Below, piece by piece: positions 43,100 through 55,355 of a stretch of DNA of 64,000 bases. The notes under the pieces were generated by a model. It was not told the origin of the DNA. It did no database searches and saw only the letters and a list, made by a program, of their open reading frames with translations. Every line of letters begins with the position of its first letter. The first letter of the stretch is position 1. The position numbers were made by a program, and so were the translations under genes. The stretch is from Verpa conica (lineage: Eukaryota; Ascomycota; Pezizomycetes; Pezizales; Morchellaceae), in contig JAUFSD010000023.1 in assembly GCA_033030425.1 (NCBI GenBank), positions 372,001 through 436,000 on the forward strand, given 5' to 3'.

Positions 43100-44101
43100 C
43101 CGTTGAGGACAAAACCCAGAGATTAATCAGCAAAAACACATCCACTACCTGCTTTATCGCCGATATACAAAATCAGATAAGCCTTAGTGCCCATCTAATT
43201 AATGAGGGAGAAAAGAAAAAAAAAGAAGGGCCTTAGTAAATTCTTATCTAAACACTATTTGATATCTATTAAAGTTTTATGACGACATGCTTGTCTAAGG
43301 GAAAAAACGTTATTGTAATTCTACACTAGTGTTTCAAAGCTAAAAGTATCACTCGAATTATAATTGAGTTGTATGCTAGCTTTCTTGGACAGCTATTCAA
43401 CTCGAGAAACCTATAATTTATTTCTACTCGTACTCAGAGAATAACCTAGTCTTATGTCCTTAGCGTGAGTACGCCCCTCTCATCTACTCACCTAAAGCCT
43501 AAAATCGGAGTTTGATTACTTTACTCATTCACTCAGCTGATGGCTCATTACGTTCTTTAGAGAGTGTACTTACACGCCCGGGGATAGAAATCTCTCATAG
43601 ATAGCGAGATAGTAATTACTTAAGGGGGAATGTTAGTATGGCGGTGTTGGGTGTTGACCAGTCCCCCCTAGTCCGTTTTAGACATTAAGTGGTTACACCC
43701 ACAGTTAGACCCTTTCTGATGTAGAACGCAGGATCGACAGCAGCCTGATTCATGAGTAAAAAAGACCAGGGGGGGTCTAATTTTCCAACGAGCCTTGTGG
43801 TAGCCGTTGCTATGCTGCGGACCGAGAGCTGCAGTAAGGCTGCAGGCTGTAACCCGATACCCATGCTAGATGGAACTTCCGTGAGTTTGCGAGTGAAGTA
43901 CTAAGGAACACGGGATAGATATGATCGGCAATGGGCCCCTTGAACGGTACAAGAGATCGGCGAACGGGGCTAATCAACCAGTCACGATGTTCTTGGGAAC
44001 TACAACTTAATCCCGGAATCAGCTGGTGCCCTGCCCCGGTTAGGCTATCGTGAACAAGAGGCTTTGACGCGGTGTAATACCCGAAGTCCTCTTGTCGGAT
44101 G

Positions 44102-44115
44102 CCCAAGTGCTCGGG
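44102..44115. repeat. Palindrome followed by G-run, copy 1
   Basis: CCCAAG-TG-CTCGGG, continuing into a run of Gs and CTAAG. It is closely similar to the site at 55342, with similar flanks on the same strand. Confidence 0.6.
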
Positions 44116-44666
44116 GGGGGGCTAAGGGATACACTCTGAGCGCTCCGGCGTTGACGTTGATTAAACCCAGGAACCAGGTCAGCCTCCTCCGGCTACTTAT
44201 CCACTGCAGTGACCCAGCGAGCTGGTCCGTGCGCTGCAGCCACTCCTGGCGTCATGCAGAAATACGCCTTGATCCACCCAAGGGTTCGGATTATCAAGTT
44301 CACGGACGGCGGTTCGCAAGTGTAAACGAGCTCCCCACAGCCCACGAGTCCCCCCCTCACTCACACTTTGCCCATTACCAATTACCTCTACCTCACCTCG
44401 CCCCCATCCTCTCGCTATGCCACGCGGACAAACCTCGACTATTTAGACTCATGCCTTCATTCTCGGCTGCAAGTCACAATACCTCCCCCCAGCTGCCGAA
44501 GCGAAACATCCTTATCATGTTTCAACACCCAGATAGGAAATTCTGCCACACGACTCAGCCTCAAGTCTTTAGACTAAGCTTACCGAATCCAAGAAATGCC
44601 GAAAGCGCCGAGCTATTTGAAGAAAGAAAAAAAAAAACTCTTGTAAAAAAGTATCGCCGCCCATAT

Positions 44667-44684
44667 AGCTAGCTAGCTAGCTAG
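44667..44684. repeat. (AGCT)n microsatellite
   Basis: About four uninterrupted AGCT units. Confidence 0.9.
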
Positions 44685-45446
44685 GGACTTTTAAAAAAAG
44701 ATTTAGAAAATCACTAGCTGGCTGGTATCTTAGATCGGCCATGTAAAATTAGTAGGATCTCCGTTCTTTTCTCCTCTTTGAAAAAAAATTCTACATGTAT
44801 GTTAGTATCGGACCTACTACGCATAATACAAGAAGTTTATTCTAGACTGCTCTTTTTTTTTTTTGTAAACAACTAGCCTCAGCTACATGCAGGATACATA
44901 GGGAGGGGAAAGAAAACGTAAATAGGATTTTTGAAATCCCTACTAGCCGGTGTGCATGTAACAACCACGAGCGACGACCAACGACGGCCAAGAAGTAGCT
45001 GAGAACGACAGTTACAGCAGTACCTCCGAACCTCCGAACAGCCCCCTCCGAGACTGAAAAAAAAAAAACCTGATATCCGTTTTTATTATTTAACCAAGCA
45101 GCTCTACCCCATGCCCGTGCCTCAGTGTCTCAAGTTTTATAGCGTTCATAAGGCCCGGTAAGTTATGCTAAGAATTTTCATTTCTTTTTTTTCTTATTGT
45201 AAGTGCAAGCGAAAGAACCCAAAAAAACCCAACACCGTACCCGAGACGCAACACCCCCAAGAAAATCCCAAAGACCGAGAAGATAAAAAAAAAAAAAAAC
45301 GAGAGTTTAAACGCCAGTTCTATCCCCCCCCCCATCCCATTTCCTACTCAGCCCCTCTAAAACGCCATGGAAATTTATCGTAACCCGTAACCATCCTAAA
45401 AGCACAAAAGAAAAAAAGAAAAAAAAGAAAAGTCCGCTATATCCTA

Positions 45447-45470
45447 CACCCACCCACACACACACACCCC
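45447..45470. repeat. (CA)n-rich microsatellite
   Basis: CACCCACCC followed by several CA units. Confidence 0.85.
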
Positions 45471-45629
45471 GGCCACTACATTCTATTGCCGAATATCGTC
45501 TAAGTATCTAATATCACATAATCAGCTATGAAGGGGAAAAAAAGACAAAGAGTTGTAGAAGGTAGAGCAGCATACCATCAAACGCCAGACCCATAGCTTT
45601 ATAGAAAAGAACCCCCCGTAGGGGGTAGA

Positions 45630-45879
45630 CTATCTTGAGTTTCCATACCAAGGTGTTCCGTCCTGCTTTGGTGTTTGTGATAGGTATCCTTGAAGCATTG
45701 CACTACGTGGGGCACCCTGCTGGCCAGAAGGTTGTTGTGCTGGTACTATGAGTATGGGGCTCTAATAAGTTGTTGATATTGAAAAAAGGATACTCACTAG
45801 ATGCACTAGAGCTACTAGTAGCTCCGTTCGCTGCAGAGCCTGAGCCCTGTCCGCCGTTGGATTGAGTTGCGTGAGGCAT
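45630..45879 (-). CDS. Small two-exon hypothetical protein (65 aa)
   Basis: Not recognised. Exons 45879-45798 and 45745-45630 join in phase over a 52-bp intron (donor GTGAGT, acceptor CATAG). Exon 1 encodes a Ser/Gly/Asn-rich disordered stretch (MPHATQSNGGQGSGSAANGA). Exon 2 encodes PAQQPSGQQGAPRSAML, then a more distinctive end, QGYLSQTPKQDGTPWYGNSR. The C/T-rich leader upstream (TCTTATTACTCCTATCTCCC) is typical of fungal 5' UTRs. No signal peptide or helix. The call rests on splice structure, composition and leader. Confidence 0.5.
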
Positions 45880-48800
45880 ACTTGGGAGATAGGAGTAATA
45901 AGAGTAATAAGATAAGAGTAAATGGAGTACTAAGGATCTGAGTGATGAAGTGTCTGTCTGATTGTGTTGATTGTGTTTTGAAAAAAGTGAAGATATAGGA
46001 GGGGGGTGCTGATAGATACTTATAGGCCCAGCTCAGCACTAATAATCAAAAATCCTCTTGCCTGCTAACTCCCCTATTTTCCTAGATGGCTGCCTCCCTT
46101 CTCTCTTTCCCCTCCCCCCCCATGCTCATTCTGCGCCACGGGATTGAGAACTTAATGCCAAGATAAGCATAATTTAGAGAGCGTGATGGGGCTTGGATTT
46201 ATAAGGCTGAACATCATCCAAAGCACCGGAGAAACTCGTGGAGGATTATGGCAAATCAAAGTCCTACCGCTTAGACACTGCACGCGGGTGCGTAGATCAA
46301 TCATTCTTCACGGCCTTTTTTTGGAGTGAGGCTTGTAGGCGAATGTAATGTACACACAAAAATGATACTCGCAGGGATTATATTATGGAACTCTACCAAT
46401 ATTTTACGAGCCTGAACTATTTAACGCGGAGGGTGCCCGGCCCACAAAATATGCCTTAGACGATTCAAGAGTCATTTTTTTTTTTTTTTTTTTTCCCTGT
46501 TGAGTATCACAGTACTTGTTCCTCCGCCTGCGATTATGACTAGCATTTTGCAACTCAAGTGCGCGTAATCGCGATAAGTGCGCACCATACATGCGTACGA
46601 ACACTCCGCCCGCTGGGCTATCGCGCGTCAGCGAAGCCCATGGATAAGGAAGAAGAAACTAACGTCCCGGTTCTTACAGCAGGCGATACCATCCAAGCCG
46701 TCAGCCTTCGTTATCACTATGGCGCCAAGTGAGCTAACCGAGATAGTAGTGGCGCGACTGGGGGGGGGGATTAGCTATTAAGCATAAACAGAAATATCGG
46801 GGTATCATACTCAGCAGGAGAAAGGGAGAAATAAGCTTAAATCATGACCGCCTGAAGCGCCTAGCGGATACGTAGTTATCTTCCTTTTTTTGGCTACAGG
46901 CACCCTGAGTGGATTTCTCCCGCGCCTGCGCCCGCGGATTATTCATCCCTTGATCGCCGCAGATTCTATAATAGCAAACGTGGCAACAAGAAAAGTTAGA
47001 GGAAAATTACTTCTCATTTCAGAAATGCGTCTTGGCTTGGACATTATTTTAAGCAACGGCTATTCGGAAACGTTGTATTTAATAGTAGTCACGATTCGGG
47101 ATATATTTTTATAATTTGCAAGAGTCACTCTTATAAAAAGTAACCCCGTTCCATAATCAGATATCTCCCCGAGATAAATGTGGAGTAGAAGGTCGCAGGA
47201 AAACTACGATCAAGGCATACAATTTTGGGGCTTGGAAAATCAATAGGCAAAAATCCTACCGTTACGACAGGTAGAGGGCCGGTCACTTATTATTATTAAC
47301 GACTTTGCGGATGTCACCCTGAATAGGGAAAGATTCCTCGGGGTTCTCCTGATTGGGATAAGGTCCTCTCGATACACACCCTCCAAACTTATCTTTTTAC
47401 ATCAGCCACTATTTTCTTTGTAAGGAGGCGTTGATAAAATCTACATCTATACGCCCTGAATCTTGAATACACTATTAAATATACCTCTGATAACAACACT
47501 ACCAAGAAAGAAAACCCCCCCCCCCCAACCAGCCGCGCGTGACCTCTGTATGAGGCGAATCTCTGATGCGAAATTCGGCACGTAAAGTAAGCATCGCTTA
47601 TGCCATACTTGAATCTCCTCCCCCGACAGCCAGGCAGTGATACTAAGAAAAAACCATGCCCTGCGCCAGGCACTTGAAAAAAGGGATTTTCAGCATAACC
47701 CATGCCAGCTGTCATATCTATCAGTATGTGTATCTTTCGCCTCTTACACTTCTGTCAATAAATTACAAATCCCCCACCCCCTGAAACCTCAGGTAGATCT
47801 GCACAATCAAAAAAGCTATTACTAGTAGTATTTAGATTCTTGATCATGTATGCCTAGGGGTAGGTTATGGGGCTGATGTGTGTTTCATAAATCTTTGCGC
47901 TATGTAACTTGCCGCGCAGCCGGTCGGAATCATTGAATGCAATCCTGGTTACTCTATCTCTCGGATCGATGGAGCTCATGGAATTCTCGGATATGCAATA
48001 TCACAGGACAAGCATGTTTCATTATTATTATTACGGGGTTTTCTGTGCTATTTTCGCCAATTTAATTAAGCGATTCAAAAAAAAATCTATCAGCTAAGTG
48101 GGCTGGGGTGTATGCTTTATCTCTCGGATGAATACAAACAAGCCTCTCAAACCTTAGTAGAACAATATTCGTAAACTCTAATCGCAAGTAAGTTATGATT
48201 TCCCTTTTTTAAACGACTACATATCATGTACGTACGGTAGAGGCAAGAGAACGACATATATAGGCCCAAGACGTTTAATCAGGATTTCTTTATAAAAAAA
48301 AGGCTTAACCCTAACCCTTATAATTCGTGTACGACACTGACCGAGTGACTCCTAGGGGGGTATCTATGTTTTAAGATTCTGTTGCCCATAGGCAGCTTGT
48401 AACACCGATTGGCTCAAATCTGTGCACTGGTCTGACAGGAATAATTCCATACTGCATACATTTTTGGTAACACACTATGAACCCTTGCACCACGATTCTA
48501 ATGCAGATGTCAAAACCGATTATTTTCTCGGTTCTAGATAATTCCCAGCTAGTTGGACAGCACCCGGGAATCTTCGGGAAGAGAGACAGTTTAGACATCT
48601 GTCGTGTAACCCTTCCCCTCCCCCTCCCTTCCCGGTCAGATATGAAACCCTTTTCACGGATAACGACCGAATTCGTATCATCTGTAATCAGTAATTGATC
48701 AGTACTTCTACCGATTTCAAGAACGTTTTTAGTAAATCGTTTCACATGGCACATGGTAGTACTGCCCATTAAGCATCAAGTATGTCCGGAAAACTAGCTA

Positions 48801-49224
48801 GGTTTCACCGGTAATAATCCTAGCTAAACGCCAATATAATTAATATAACAAAAAAAAAAAAAAAAGAGAAAAGGATTGGCTTTATTTGTATAGCAGAGTA
48901 CTCTATGTGCATGAAATTCTATGAGGCTAACAAGAATATGCATGCGGTACTGAATGAGACTTCTTGTATTGACTGCCTAGCTGTTGGGCTGAATTAAGAT
49001 GTTTATTTACAGCATATATCGGTCAACCATAACTGTTATTGGGTGCTCTCTCTCGGTGACTCTGGGAATATATATGTAACTCGCTAGATTATGTACATTA
49101 CCCCACGTATAGTCAAAGGAATATACATCATAGTACGTATTGTAGGAGGGAAAAAAATAAAAAGTCACTTTATTTGTTTAGGCCTTTGAATAGTGTGGGG
49201 TGTGGGTACCTTAGCCTTGGATTT

Positions 49225-49256
49225 CATGTACTAATGATTAATTCATTCATTCGTTC
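49225..49256 (-). repeat. Dispersed motif, copy C
   Basis: CATGTACTAATGATTAATTC followed by ATTCATTCGTTC; the reverse complement matches copies A and B. Confidence 0.6.
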
Positions 49257-51124
49257 AAATAAAAGTCACCTCGATCAAGGTATGTAACGAAAGGCTCGGG
49301 ATGAGTATCAATCACTACACAACCGCAATAGAAAAGAAACAAAAACTTCAGCTAGAGGAAGGATAGGTTAATGTATCATCAACCTGCATTAATCTATGCG
49401 TTTCTATGGAAGATTTCACATCAAGACGGGGGGGGCTATGTCAGCGACCCGGATATTTTTGACCCCTACAACATATAGTTACAAATTTCCATGAGTGAGG
49501 CTGAAGATCTACCCTCTGTCTATTAAATGCGGCTAGGTACATTGAGATGAGTTGATCCCGCAAGATTCCCGAATTCTTTTTTATTGGAGGTAATATATAG
49601 CCGGTGATCACATAAAAAAAAACAAAAAAAACATAAAATTGGCGATGAAGGCAGATGAGGCTTAACTGGCTCATGTCATACTCTTTAATATCGGCTAAAC
49701 TAAAAACTATACGTACCGGTGGCCATGCATGCACTGCTACCTAAAAGGTCCAAGAACCCCCAACCAGATTAAATTGAACCATTATTCGAGTGACTCAGAG
49801 AGTATGGTTTTTCTTATTACAGCTATCTAAATTTCTTGGTTCAGACTGGCTTCAAGCGCTGGTACTCGCCCTCCGGGGAGGAGAAGAAAAAAAACAAAAC
49901 AGAAAACCAGGTGTACGCACGGAGGTGCATGTCCCGGAAGGATAAATTCGCCTAGAAGCCTCAAATAAGGCTAATAACAAGTCATTGTTCCCAAAAATGG
50001 CATATCATTGATGATTTGATTTCAAAATACGTACTTCTACCACATAACCCCCCCGGTTGTGCCTATTAGTACCCTCTCGCTTTTTTGATTTGTTCCTGGA
50101 GGACAAGTATTACAAATTATGTCATAATCGTAACATACCATGGTACTAATTTCAATTCTGTAGCCAGGGCTGAACATGCTACTATATCATCTCTGGATAA
50201 ACACTAGTCGTTGGTTTTCTGAGAGCTTGAGGCTAATCGGAAGACTCAGTACTAGCCGCATAACTAAATAAAATGGATTGACTTTCTGTTCTTGTTCGCA
50301 CAATCTCTTGCCCAGATGATTGATGAAGCCGAATCCTCATACACATCGTACGAGAGTTGATGCCGTAAGATTCTTTTTCGTTGTGCACTCTACATAAGTC
50401 ATTGGGGCCTATTTACAATACTAGTTGACGATGAATTCCTTATGATCGAAGCACAAATATCTTGAAAAGGACTCAATTCTCCAGCATATCGGCACTATCA
50501 CAAACTCTCAGTGCATTTTATACCCAAAGTCCGCCTTAACATCCATACACTTTACTGAGTATATAAAAAAAAAACAGTCATGAACCCTGCCTAACCGGAA
50601 ATGATTACTTAATATTTTTTTCCCCTCATGGCACCTGCCTCAGATATGCAGCCAAGCAGCCAAGGTAGAACACTAGTCTTTTCCTACTAGTAAAATCTGA
50701 CAGGAAACAAGACTTTGAAATGTGTAGGGGGAGGGGTATTTCCAAGGTACCGGAAAGACCGGTAATTGTGTCTTACAACACATAACCGCCAAGCTTCCAT
50801 AGGGCGAGTCAAAAAAAAAAAATAACAAAAACCTCACCACAATGCAAGGGGGGGAGGGGGTGCAGATCACGAACGGCAAAAAAAAAAAATATCACAGAAA
50901 ATCACTCGCTGTCATTCTGCACTGCATGGGGGGGGGGACCAATCAGATCTACATGTACATGTACTTCCCCCCTGAGTAGGCCAGATCCCAACTTCCAGAG
51001 TCTAGATTTTTTTTTCTTCTTCCCCCTCCTCAGAGGTAGGTGTCCGCCTTATCATCCCGGGATTGCCTTGATTAAGGTACCCGCTTGGGCCAGGTGCTAA
51101 TTACCAGGCTTCTCGGCCCCCATT

Positions 51125-51349
51125 TTAGTGTTCCGAGATCTCTGGTGACATTTTATCGATCGGAGAGACTGCTGGCCCGTGCGTCCTTGCATGCAGCGAA
51201 TAAGACCAAGGCGGAGGTCCCTCCGTACCTGGCCCTGGCAGATACGGCGGAGCATCCTCCGCGTCCAGAATAAAATCGGCATCAGTCCCTGACTGACGTC
51301 CTTGAGGCAATCCGGGGGGGGTGAGGAAAGAAAAAGCTTCAGGCAACAT
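51125..51349 (-). CDS. Possible single-exon small protein (74 aa)
   Basis: Unrecognised. A GC-richer patch in AT-rich DNA, opened by an ATG at 51349: MLPEAFSFLTPPGLPQGRQS, then TDADFILDAEDAPPYLPGPG and a Pro-rich middle, ending KMSPEISEH. The acidic/Pro-rich composition is more protein-like than its neighbours, but the opposite strand is also open and there is no intron or homology to decide. Could be chance. Confidence 0.22.
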   Translation of the reverse strand: MLPEAFSFLTPPGLPQGRQSGTDADFILDAEDAPPYLPGPGTEGPPPWSYSLHARTHGPAVSPIDKMSPEISEH

Positions 51350-52014
51350 TCTTATTGGCTCATTTGTTCGAGAAAGAGAGAGAAAAAAAAAGATCCCGAT
51401 CCTTAGCGAGGGAGGGGGGGAAACCACCATGACAACATGCCGAGCTGAAACAAATACCGTCACTTATGCATCCTCAACATCTCAAGGGGAGGGAATCGCA
51501 TATAATTTCGCCAGCTAATCAATGAGCTTCTGCCTAGGGTCACAAATCACAAAGAGTTTATCAGGCGCTTTCTGTCACTCAGCACAATCTGTGCCTCAGA
51601 CTTCCCCCCTTCCTCTCCGCTTTTCATTTCACTTACTCGATCCTTGCAGGCGTTCAAGTGTTGAGGAGGCAGCTACTTGGGGGCCTGAAGGTACCACCTC
51701 GATTAGAGCAAAAATGTCATGATTCTACTTTTCATCGCCCCAATCTTCTCTAATCCGTGTTCTTGCAAATAGTGTTATAAAGAAATTCAGTGATTTAGAT
51801 TGACTCGTTACAAAGGAAAAATAGGACCCCGAAACCGAGGAACAGAATGAATGTCCAAGCCTTGCCCTCTCCCTCTCCCTCCCCCCGCGTCCACCAGTGC
51901 CTTCTCCCCACATCGATACGCCTGGCCACCACAACTCATGAAGCATTTCTGATATCCAGCGTCTTCGCGGTCGTCCAAACCGTAATGATCCTCGGTGGCA
52001 CCATAATCATCACT

Positions 52015-52480
52015 TCATGGCAATCTTTTAATGCCGACGAGAAGTTCGGCGTTGCTGTCCCTGGTGGTTTGAAAAACTGAAAGTTAGATGTGGAAACTAT
52101 TGTCAGGAATAAATAGAGCAATACCTCAAGACCTGCCATTCATAGCTTCTTAGCGATCTAGATCAAGGAGACCCATTTCTCATTTACAGTTCCTTGCGTA
52201 TGCGACCACGGATTCTTCGGCATCGCTCTGACGAAGGTATCTGCTGAGCATCTCTTTACCGGCGACTTCGAGTGTTTGGAGGCTTTCAATGGTGGGTGTG
52301 CCTATCCTCTTGTTAGCATTCACGAGATTCCGAAGAGGGTCGGGACAAGAGACCTCCAGCACTCCCGGCAGATGGAGAGAAAGATGCATTTGCTGCTTGA
52401 GAACCAGACTGCCCTTGAGTGGTGTTTGGGGCTGGCGAACCTCCGGATGTAGTCTTGGGTGCGATATTGGTGATAGTCAT
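52015..52480 (-). CDS. Small three-exon hypothetical protein (100 aa)
   Basis: Not recognised. Exons 52480-52354, 52301-52188 and 52076-52015 keep phase. Intron 1 (52 bp) has branch TGCTAAC and acceptor GATAG; intron 2 (GTAAATG donor) has branch ATCTAAC and acceptor TTTCAG. The N-terminal 42 residues are Ser/Thr/Gly/Asn-rich (MTITNIAPKTTSGGSPAPNT). The remainder looks helical and conserved in style: TPTIESLQTLEVAGKEMLSR, LRQSDAEESVVAYARNFFQT, ending LLVGIKRLP. There is a pyrimidine-rich leader before the ATG. No signal peptide or membrane helix. Two good branch points make this the best supported of the small genes here. Confidence 0.6.
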
Positions 52481-52667
52481 TGTAAGAATGGATGATGGTA
52501 ATGCAGGAAGGATAAAAAGTAGATTGTAGATATTGTAGATATTGTAGTAGTGCTTTGCTGATTGAGATTTTTGACCTTCATCTCTGCAGGATATGTAGGG
52601 GTTCTTATGGAAGATGCAGCTATACTTGAAGCCTTGCGGTAATCAAATATTCACCCCCCTATCCTTG

Positions 52668-52684
52668 CTGTGTGTGTGTGTGTG
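52668..52684. repeat. (TG)n microsatellite
   Basis: About eight TG units. Confidence 0.9.
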
Positions 52685-54315
52685 GTGCAGATCGAAGAAC
52701 TTCTGAGTTCAGGAGCAATTCGATACCTCGTCATGATTTTCTGTCCCTTGTTCCTGGGAGATTGATCACTGGCTAAAAAAAGAGGGGGGGTTGACTGAGA
52801 ATGAGGCGGACAAGGCCGAACTGTGGGCGAGCCTGAGATGAAATTTCCTAGACCGTAAGGCCGAAGCCAGATCAGTTGATGTGGCAGCCAGGTGCCTTAG
52901 GTGTTGGTTTGCGGAGGTCAGCCGTTTCGATTGTCGATGTTGTTGAGGTCAACGGGGGTCCGGTGCCGGGGAGAGGCCAAGGGGAAAAGCAATGAGGCAG
53001 GAAGCGAGCGAGATCGGATCTCAACGCGCGAGTTTGCGTGGCCCTAGGCGTTGACGATGCACGTACCCTGCCAAAGATGCTTAATCTAGTTCTTGGCGTG
53101 GGGGGCCTTCTTCAGCTGAGTTTCTAGAAGCCTTCCATGCAATCTCCCCAACCGGCGGGTGCCAGGATCAGTTCCGTTGGGATGTTCCTCAGCATGCTAT
53201 CTATACTCTAGTTTGTTTCTCTTTTCTATTTTGGCGGTCGTCTGACAACTCAGTCTATTAGGCACCTATTTTTGTTTGACCTTTTCTCTCGAAATTACAT
53301 GTAGTCCTTGGCCGTGTATCCCTGAGAATACGTTCTCTAACAACGTTCAGCTGGGACTCATACTTGTATTCGATTATAAACGCGTCATGCAAAGAGCAAA
53401 CACAATGCGGAACAGCAAAAAAATACAACCTTACAAGGGGTTTTTTTTTCTTTCTTTCCCTCTCTCTCTCGGATGTTCGGACTCCGGTAGCCAAGCCTGT
53501 ACATTAGGCTAACTGTGCCAGTATGTTATCTCCCATCGCTCAGTTTTTTTGAGGCTGGCGATCAACTTAATGACACCAGGGGAGAAGAGACGGAAGAGCC
53601 GTGATAGACGGGCGCAGTTGATGGGTCCGCTATCTCATATCTGCCAGCTTCGAGTTTGTTTTATGTGCGCTGTGCGCAATATACACATAGAAAGGAAAAA
53701 AAAAAAAAAAAATTCGAAAACCCACATGTAGGGGTAAAAAGCTCATGCCCCAGCCATTGCGCCTCACTTCTGAAACATCATGATGATATTGAAGAGTATT
53801 TATCCCCTCCCCCCAGCCTAACTATATAGAATAGGGTACTATTATTTAGTCCCATTTCTCCTTTTTTTTTTCTATCACGACACAAATCTACTGCTGTCTT
53901 TCTACATATCTGGATATAACATGCGGGCTGAATAGACTCAGCCACGTATGCTCTACATATACCGTCTCCATAAACTGGTTTTAGGGAGATGAGGTGAACG
54001 GTAAACTAGTGTCTCATGTGCCCCCTTACAAAATTACTTGTGGCTGAAGCACTGCCTACTCTGTTTGGGTGGAGATAATTTTTATGCAGGTCGACTCCGG
54101 TAAGTAATCAGCGATGTTCTAGTTGAGAACGATTAAATCTTCTTTGCGAACTCTAGGCAGGACTGTACTTGCGAGAAATCACGGAGGCTAGATCGTGAGT
54201 GTTTTTCTCCTTTCTTCCTCTCGTCCCCAGCGTCAAGGCTTATGGATTTTACAAAAGGGGGGGGGGTAGATTAATGTATAATCACATGTATTTAATTAAA
54301 GTAGCCTCAGGCCTC

Positions 54316-54332
54316 CATGTATTTATTCATTC
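54316..54332 (-). repeat. Dispersed motif, copy D (short)
   Basis: CATGTATTTATTCATTC, preceded by CCTC as in copy E. Confidence 0.5.
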
Positions 54333-54674
54333 ACATGTACTCTAAGCGGAGTACCCGGAGGGAGTACTAGTGCGAGTGAGGGGATATGATCATTAGTTGT
54401 ATCGCCTCGAATTGTTCAAGATCCATGCTGGGGGGGATCAATCTCCGAGCCTAAGTATTACAAAACGCCTACAATACCCATCTCATCCAGTTCATCCGAA
54501 GACAGGGCCCTTTTTCATGAGGTATGTTGTGCGATGAAGAAATACATAGATTACTCAGTCTTTTACCACTCACATGATATCAAACTCCTGCATGCATGTA
54601 TGCATCCAGTTATCTTGCTGCTTTCGCTGGCCACGCCTACTTGTGCTCTAAAGATACTTAAGTTTTATTTTACT

Positions 54675-55080
54675 TCACTGGGGGGGGGGTTGCCTGTACC
54701 TTTCATGTGTTACTTCTTTCCCGCTTCTGCAGCTACCACGCGTTGTGGTTTGACACGCTGTTTACTTCGCTTACCCTATAGACTCTCTACCCCCTTCTAT
54801 GCTGAGACAGGGAGGGGGGAGGTATTCGACCAGTCGTTCCGTGAAGGATAGATCCCGCCCGCGTAGGGTAGGGGATTTCGGGTAGCGAGATGGCTTGGGG
54901 GAGGGAAGGATGGCTCCGGCATGACTGTGCCCGGGATTCATCTCCTTGCCGTCGGGTCGATCAGCGCTTTGCTCAAAGGCTGGCTGGGCTGAAATCGGAC
55001 CGACAACAAGGTATGTATAGAACAAACCACACTCACTAGGCGCCGTCGTGGATGATGCTTGGAAGATGGGTGTATAGTAG
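54675..55080 (-). CDS. Partial spliced gene candidate, 5' end unresolved
   Basis: Not recognised. Three segments join in phase: an exon ending at 55037, then 54988-54775, then 54726-54675. Introns are GTGAGT...TTTCAG (49 bp) and GTAAGC...CTGCAG (48 bp). The reading is fairly protein-like: PIFQASSTTAPTQPAFEQSA, then DGKEMNPGHSHAGAILPSPK and TLRGRDLSFTERLVEYLPPP, ending GKEVTHERYRQPPPQ. No ATG lies in the first segment, so an upstream exon is needed, perhaps within 55101-55373 where the same strand is open. A polyC run encodes the final prolines, which is odd. Could be a decayed gene. Confidence 0.32.
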
Positions 55081-55341
55081 CTTAGTGTGTTTACTAAGTG
55101 CTAGTCGCCCCGATTGGCCAGCCCCAACGTCAGTTCATCTCCAAAAAAACAATATACAGAATCAGTGAAGCCCATGGAGATGGATTTTTCTACTGGCTCT
55201 GTTCCCGAAACTTGAGCCTCAACACTCTGGACTACGAGTCGGTTGCAGAGTACTCGGGTGTGAGGGTTAGTCAAACGACAGGTGGCTGTGGTGGCACTAA
55301 TTTTATATGGGAAACACCCTGTCGTCAGACTCTCTCGCATA

Positions 55342-55355
55342 CCCAAGTGCTTGGG
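55342..55355. repeat. Palindrome followed by G-run, copy 2
   Basis: Perfect CCCAAG-TG-CTTGGG palindrome running into a G-run and GTTAAG; flanks resemble those at 44102. Confidence 0.65.

Larger units (their letters stand above)
42371..45629. other. Gene-poor tract downstream of RPC2
   Basis: AT-rich apart from a more GC-rich segment at 43.65-44.5 kb. It has G/C and A runs, copies A and B of a dispersed motif, a palindrome at 44102 and an (AGCT)n run. An open frame at 44451-44672 (MPSFSAASHNTSPQ...) is not supported by splicing or homology. Confidence 0.5.
45880..52014. other. Gene-poor AT-rich tract, 6 kb
   Basis: No conserved gene seen. Long T or A runs (around 46477 and 48848) and G/C runs (46760, 47516, 50930) are frequent. 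It contains dispersed motif copy C and a weak small-gene candidate at 51125-51349. Confidence 0.5.

Noticed and set aside
44064..44672. 202-codon frame through a GC-richer segment, with an internal ATG at 44451 (MPSFSAASHNTS)
   Set aside because: Length is explained by local composition, the opposite strand is also open, and the C-terminal lysines come from an A-run.
45113..45360. Possible two-exon gene MPVPQCLKFYSVHKA + Lys-rich exon
   Set aside because: Second exon is encoded by A- and C-runs; low-complexity reading is not convincing.
47637..47870. GTATGT...CCTCAG intron joining MPAVISI to a 20-residue tail
   Set aside because: Product of 28 residues with no features; splice signals alone are not enough.
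48304..48320. AACCCTAACCCTT, telomere-like
   Set aside because: Only about two units; expected by chance in a 64-kb window.
48371..48769. 132-codon minus-strand frame
   Set aside because: No domain or composition signal, no start context, overlapping frames on the other strand.
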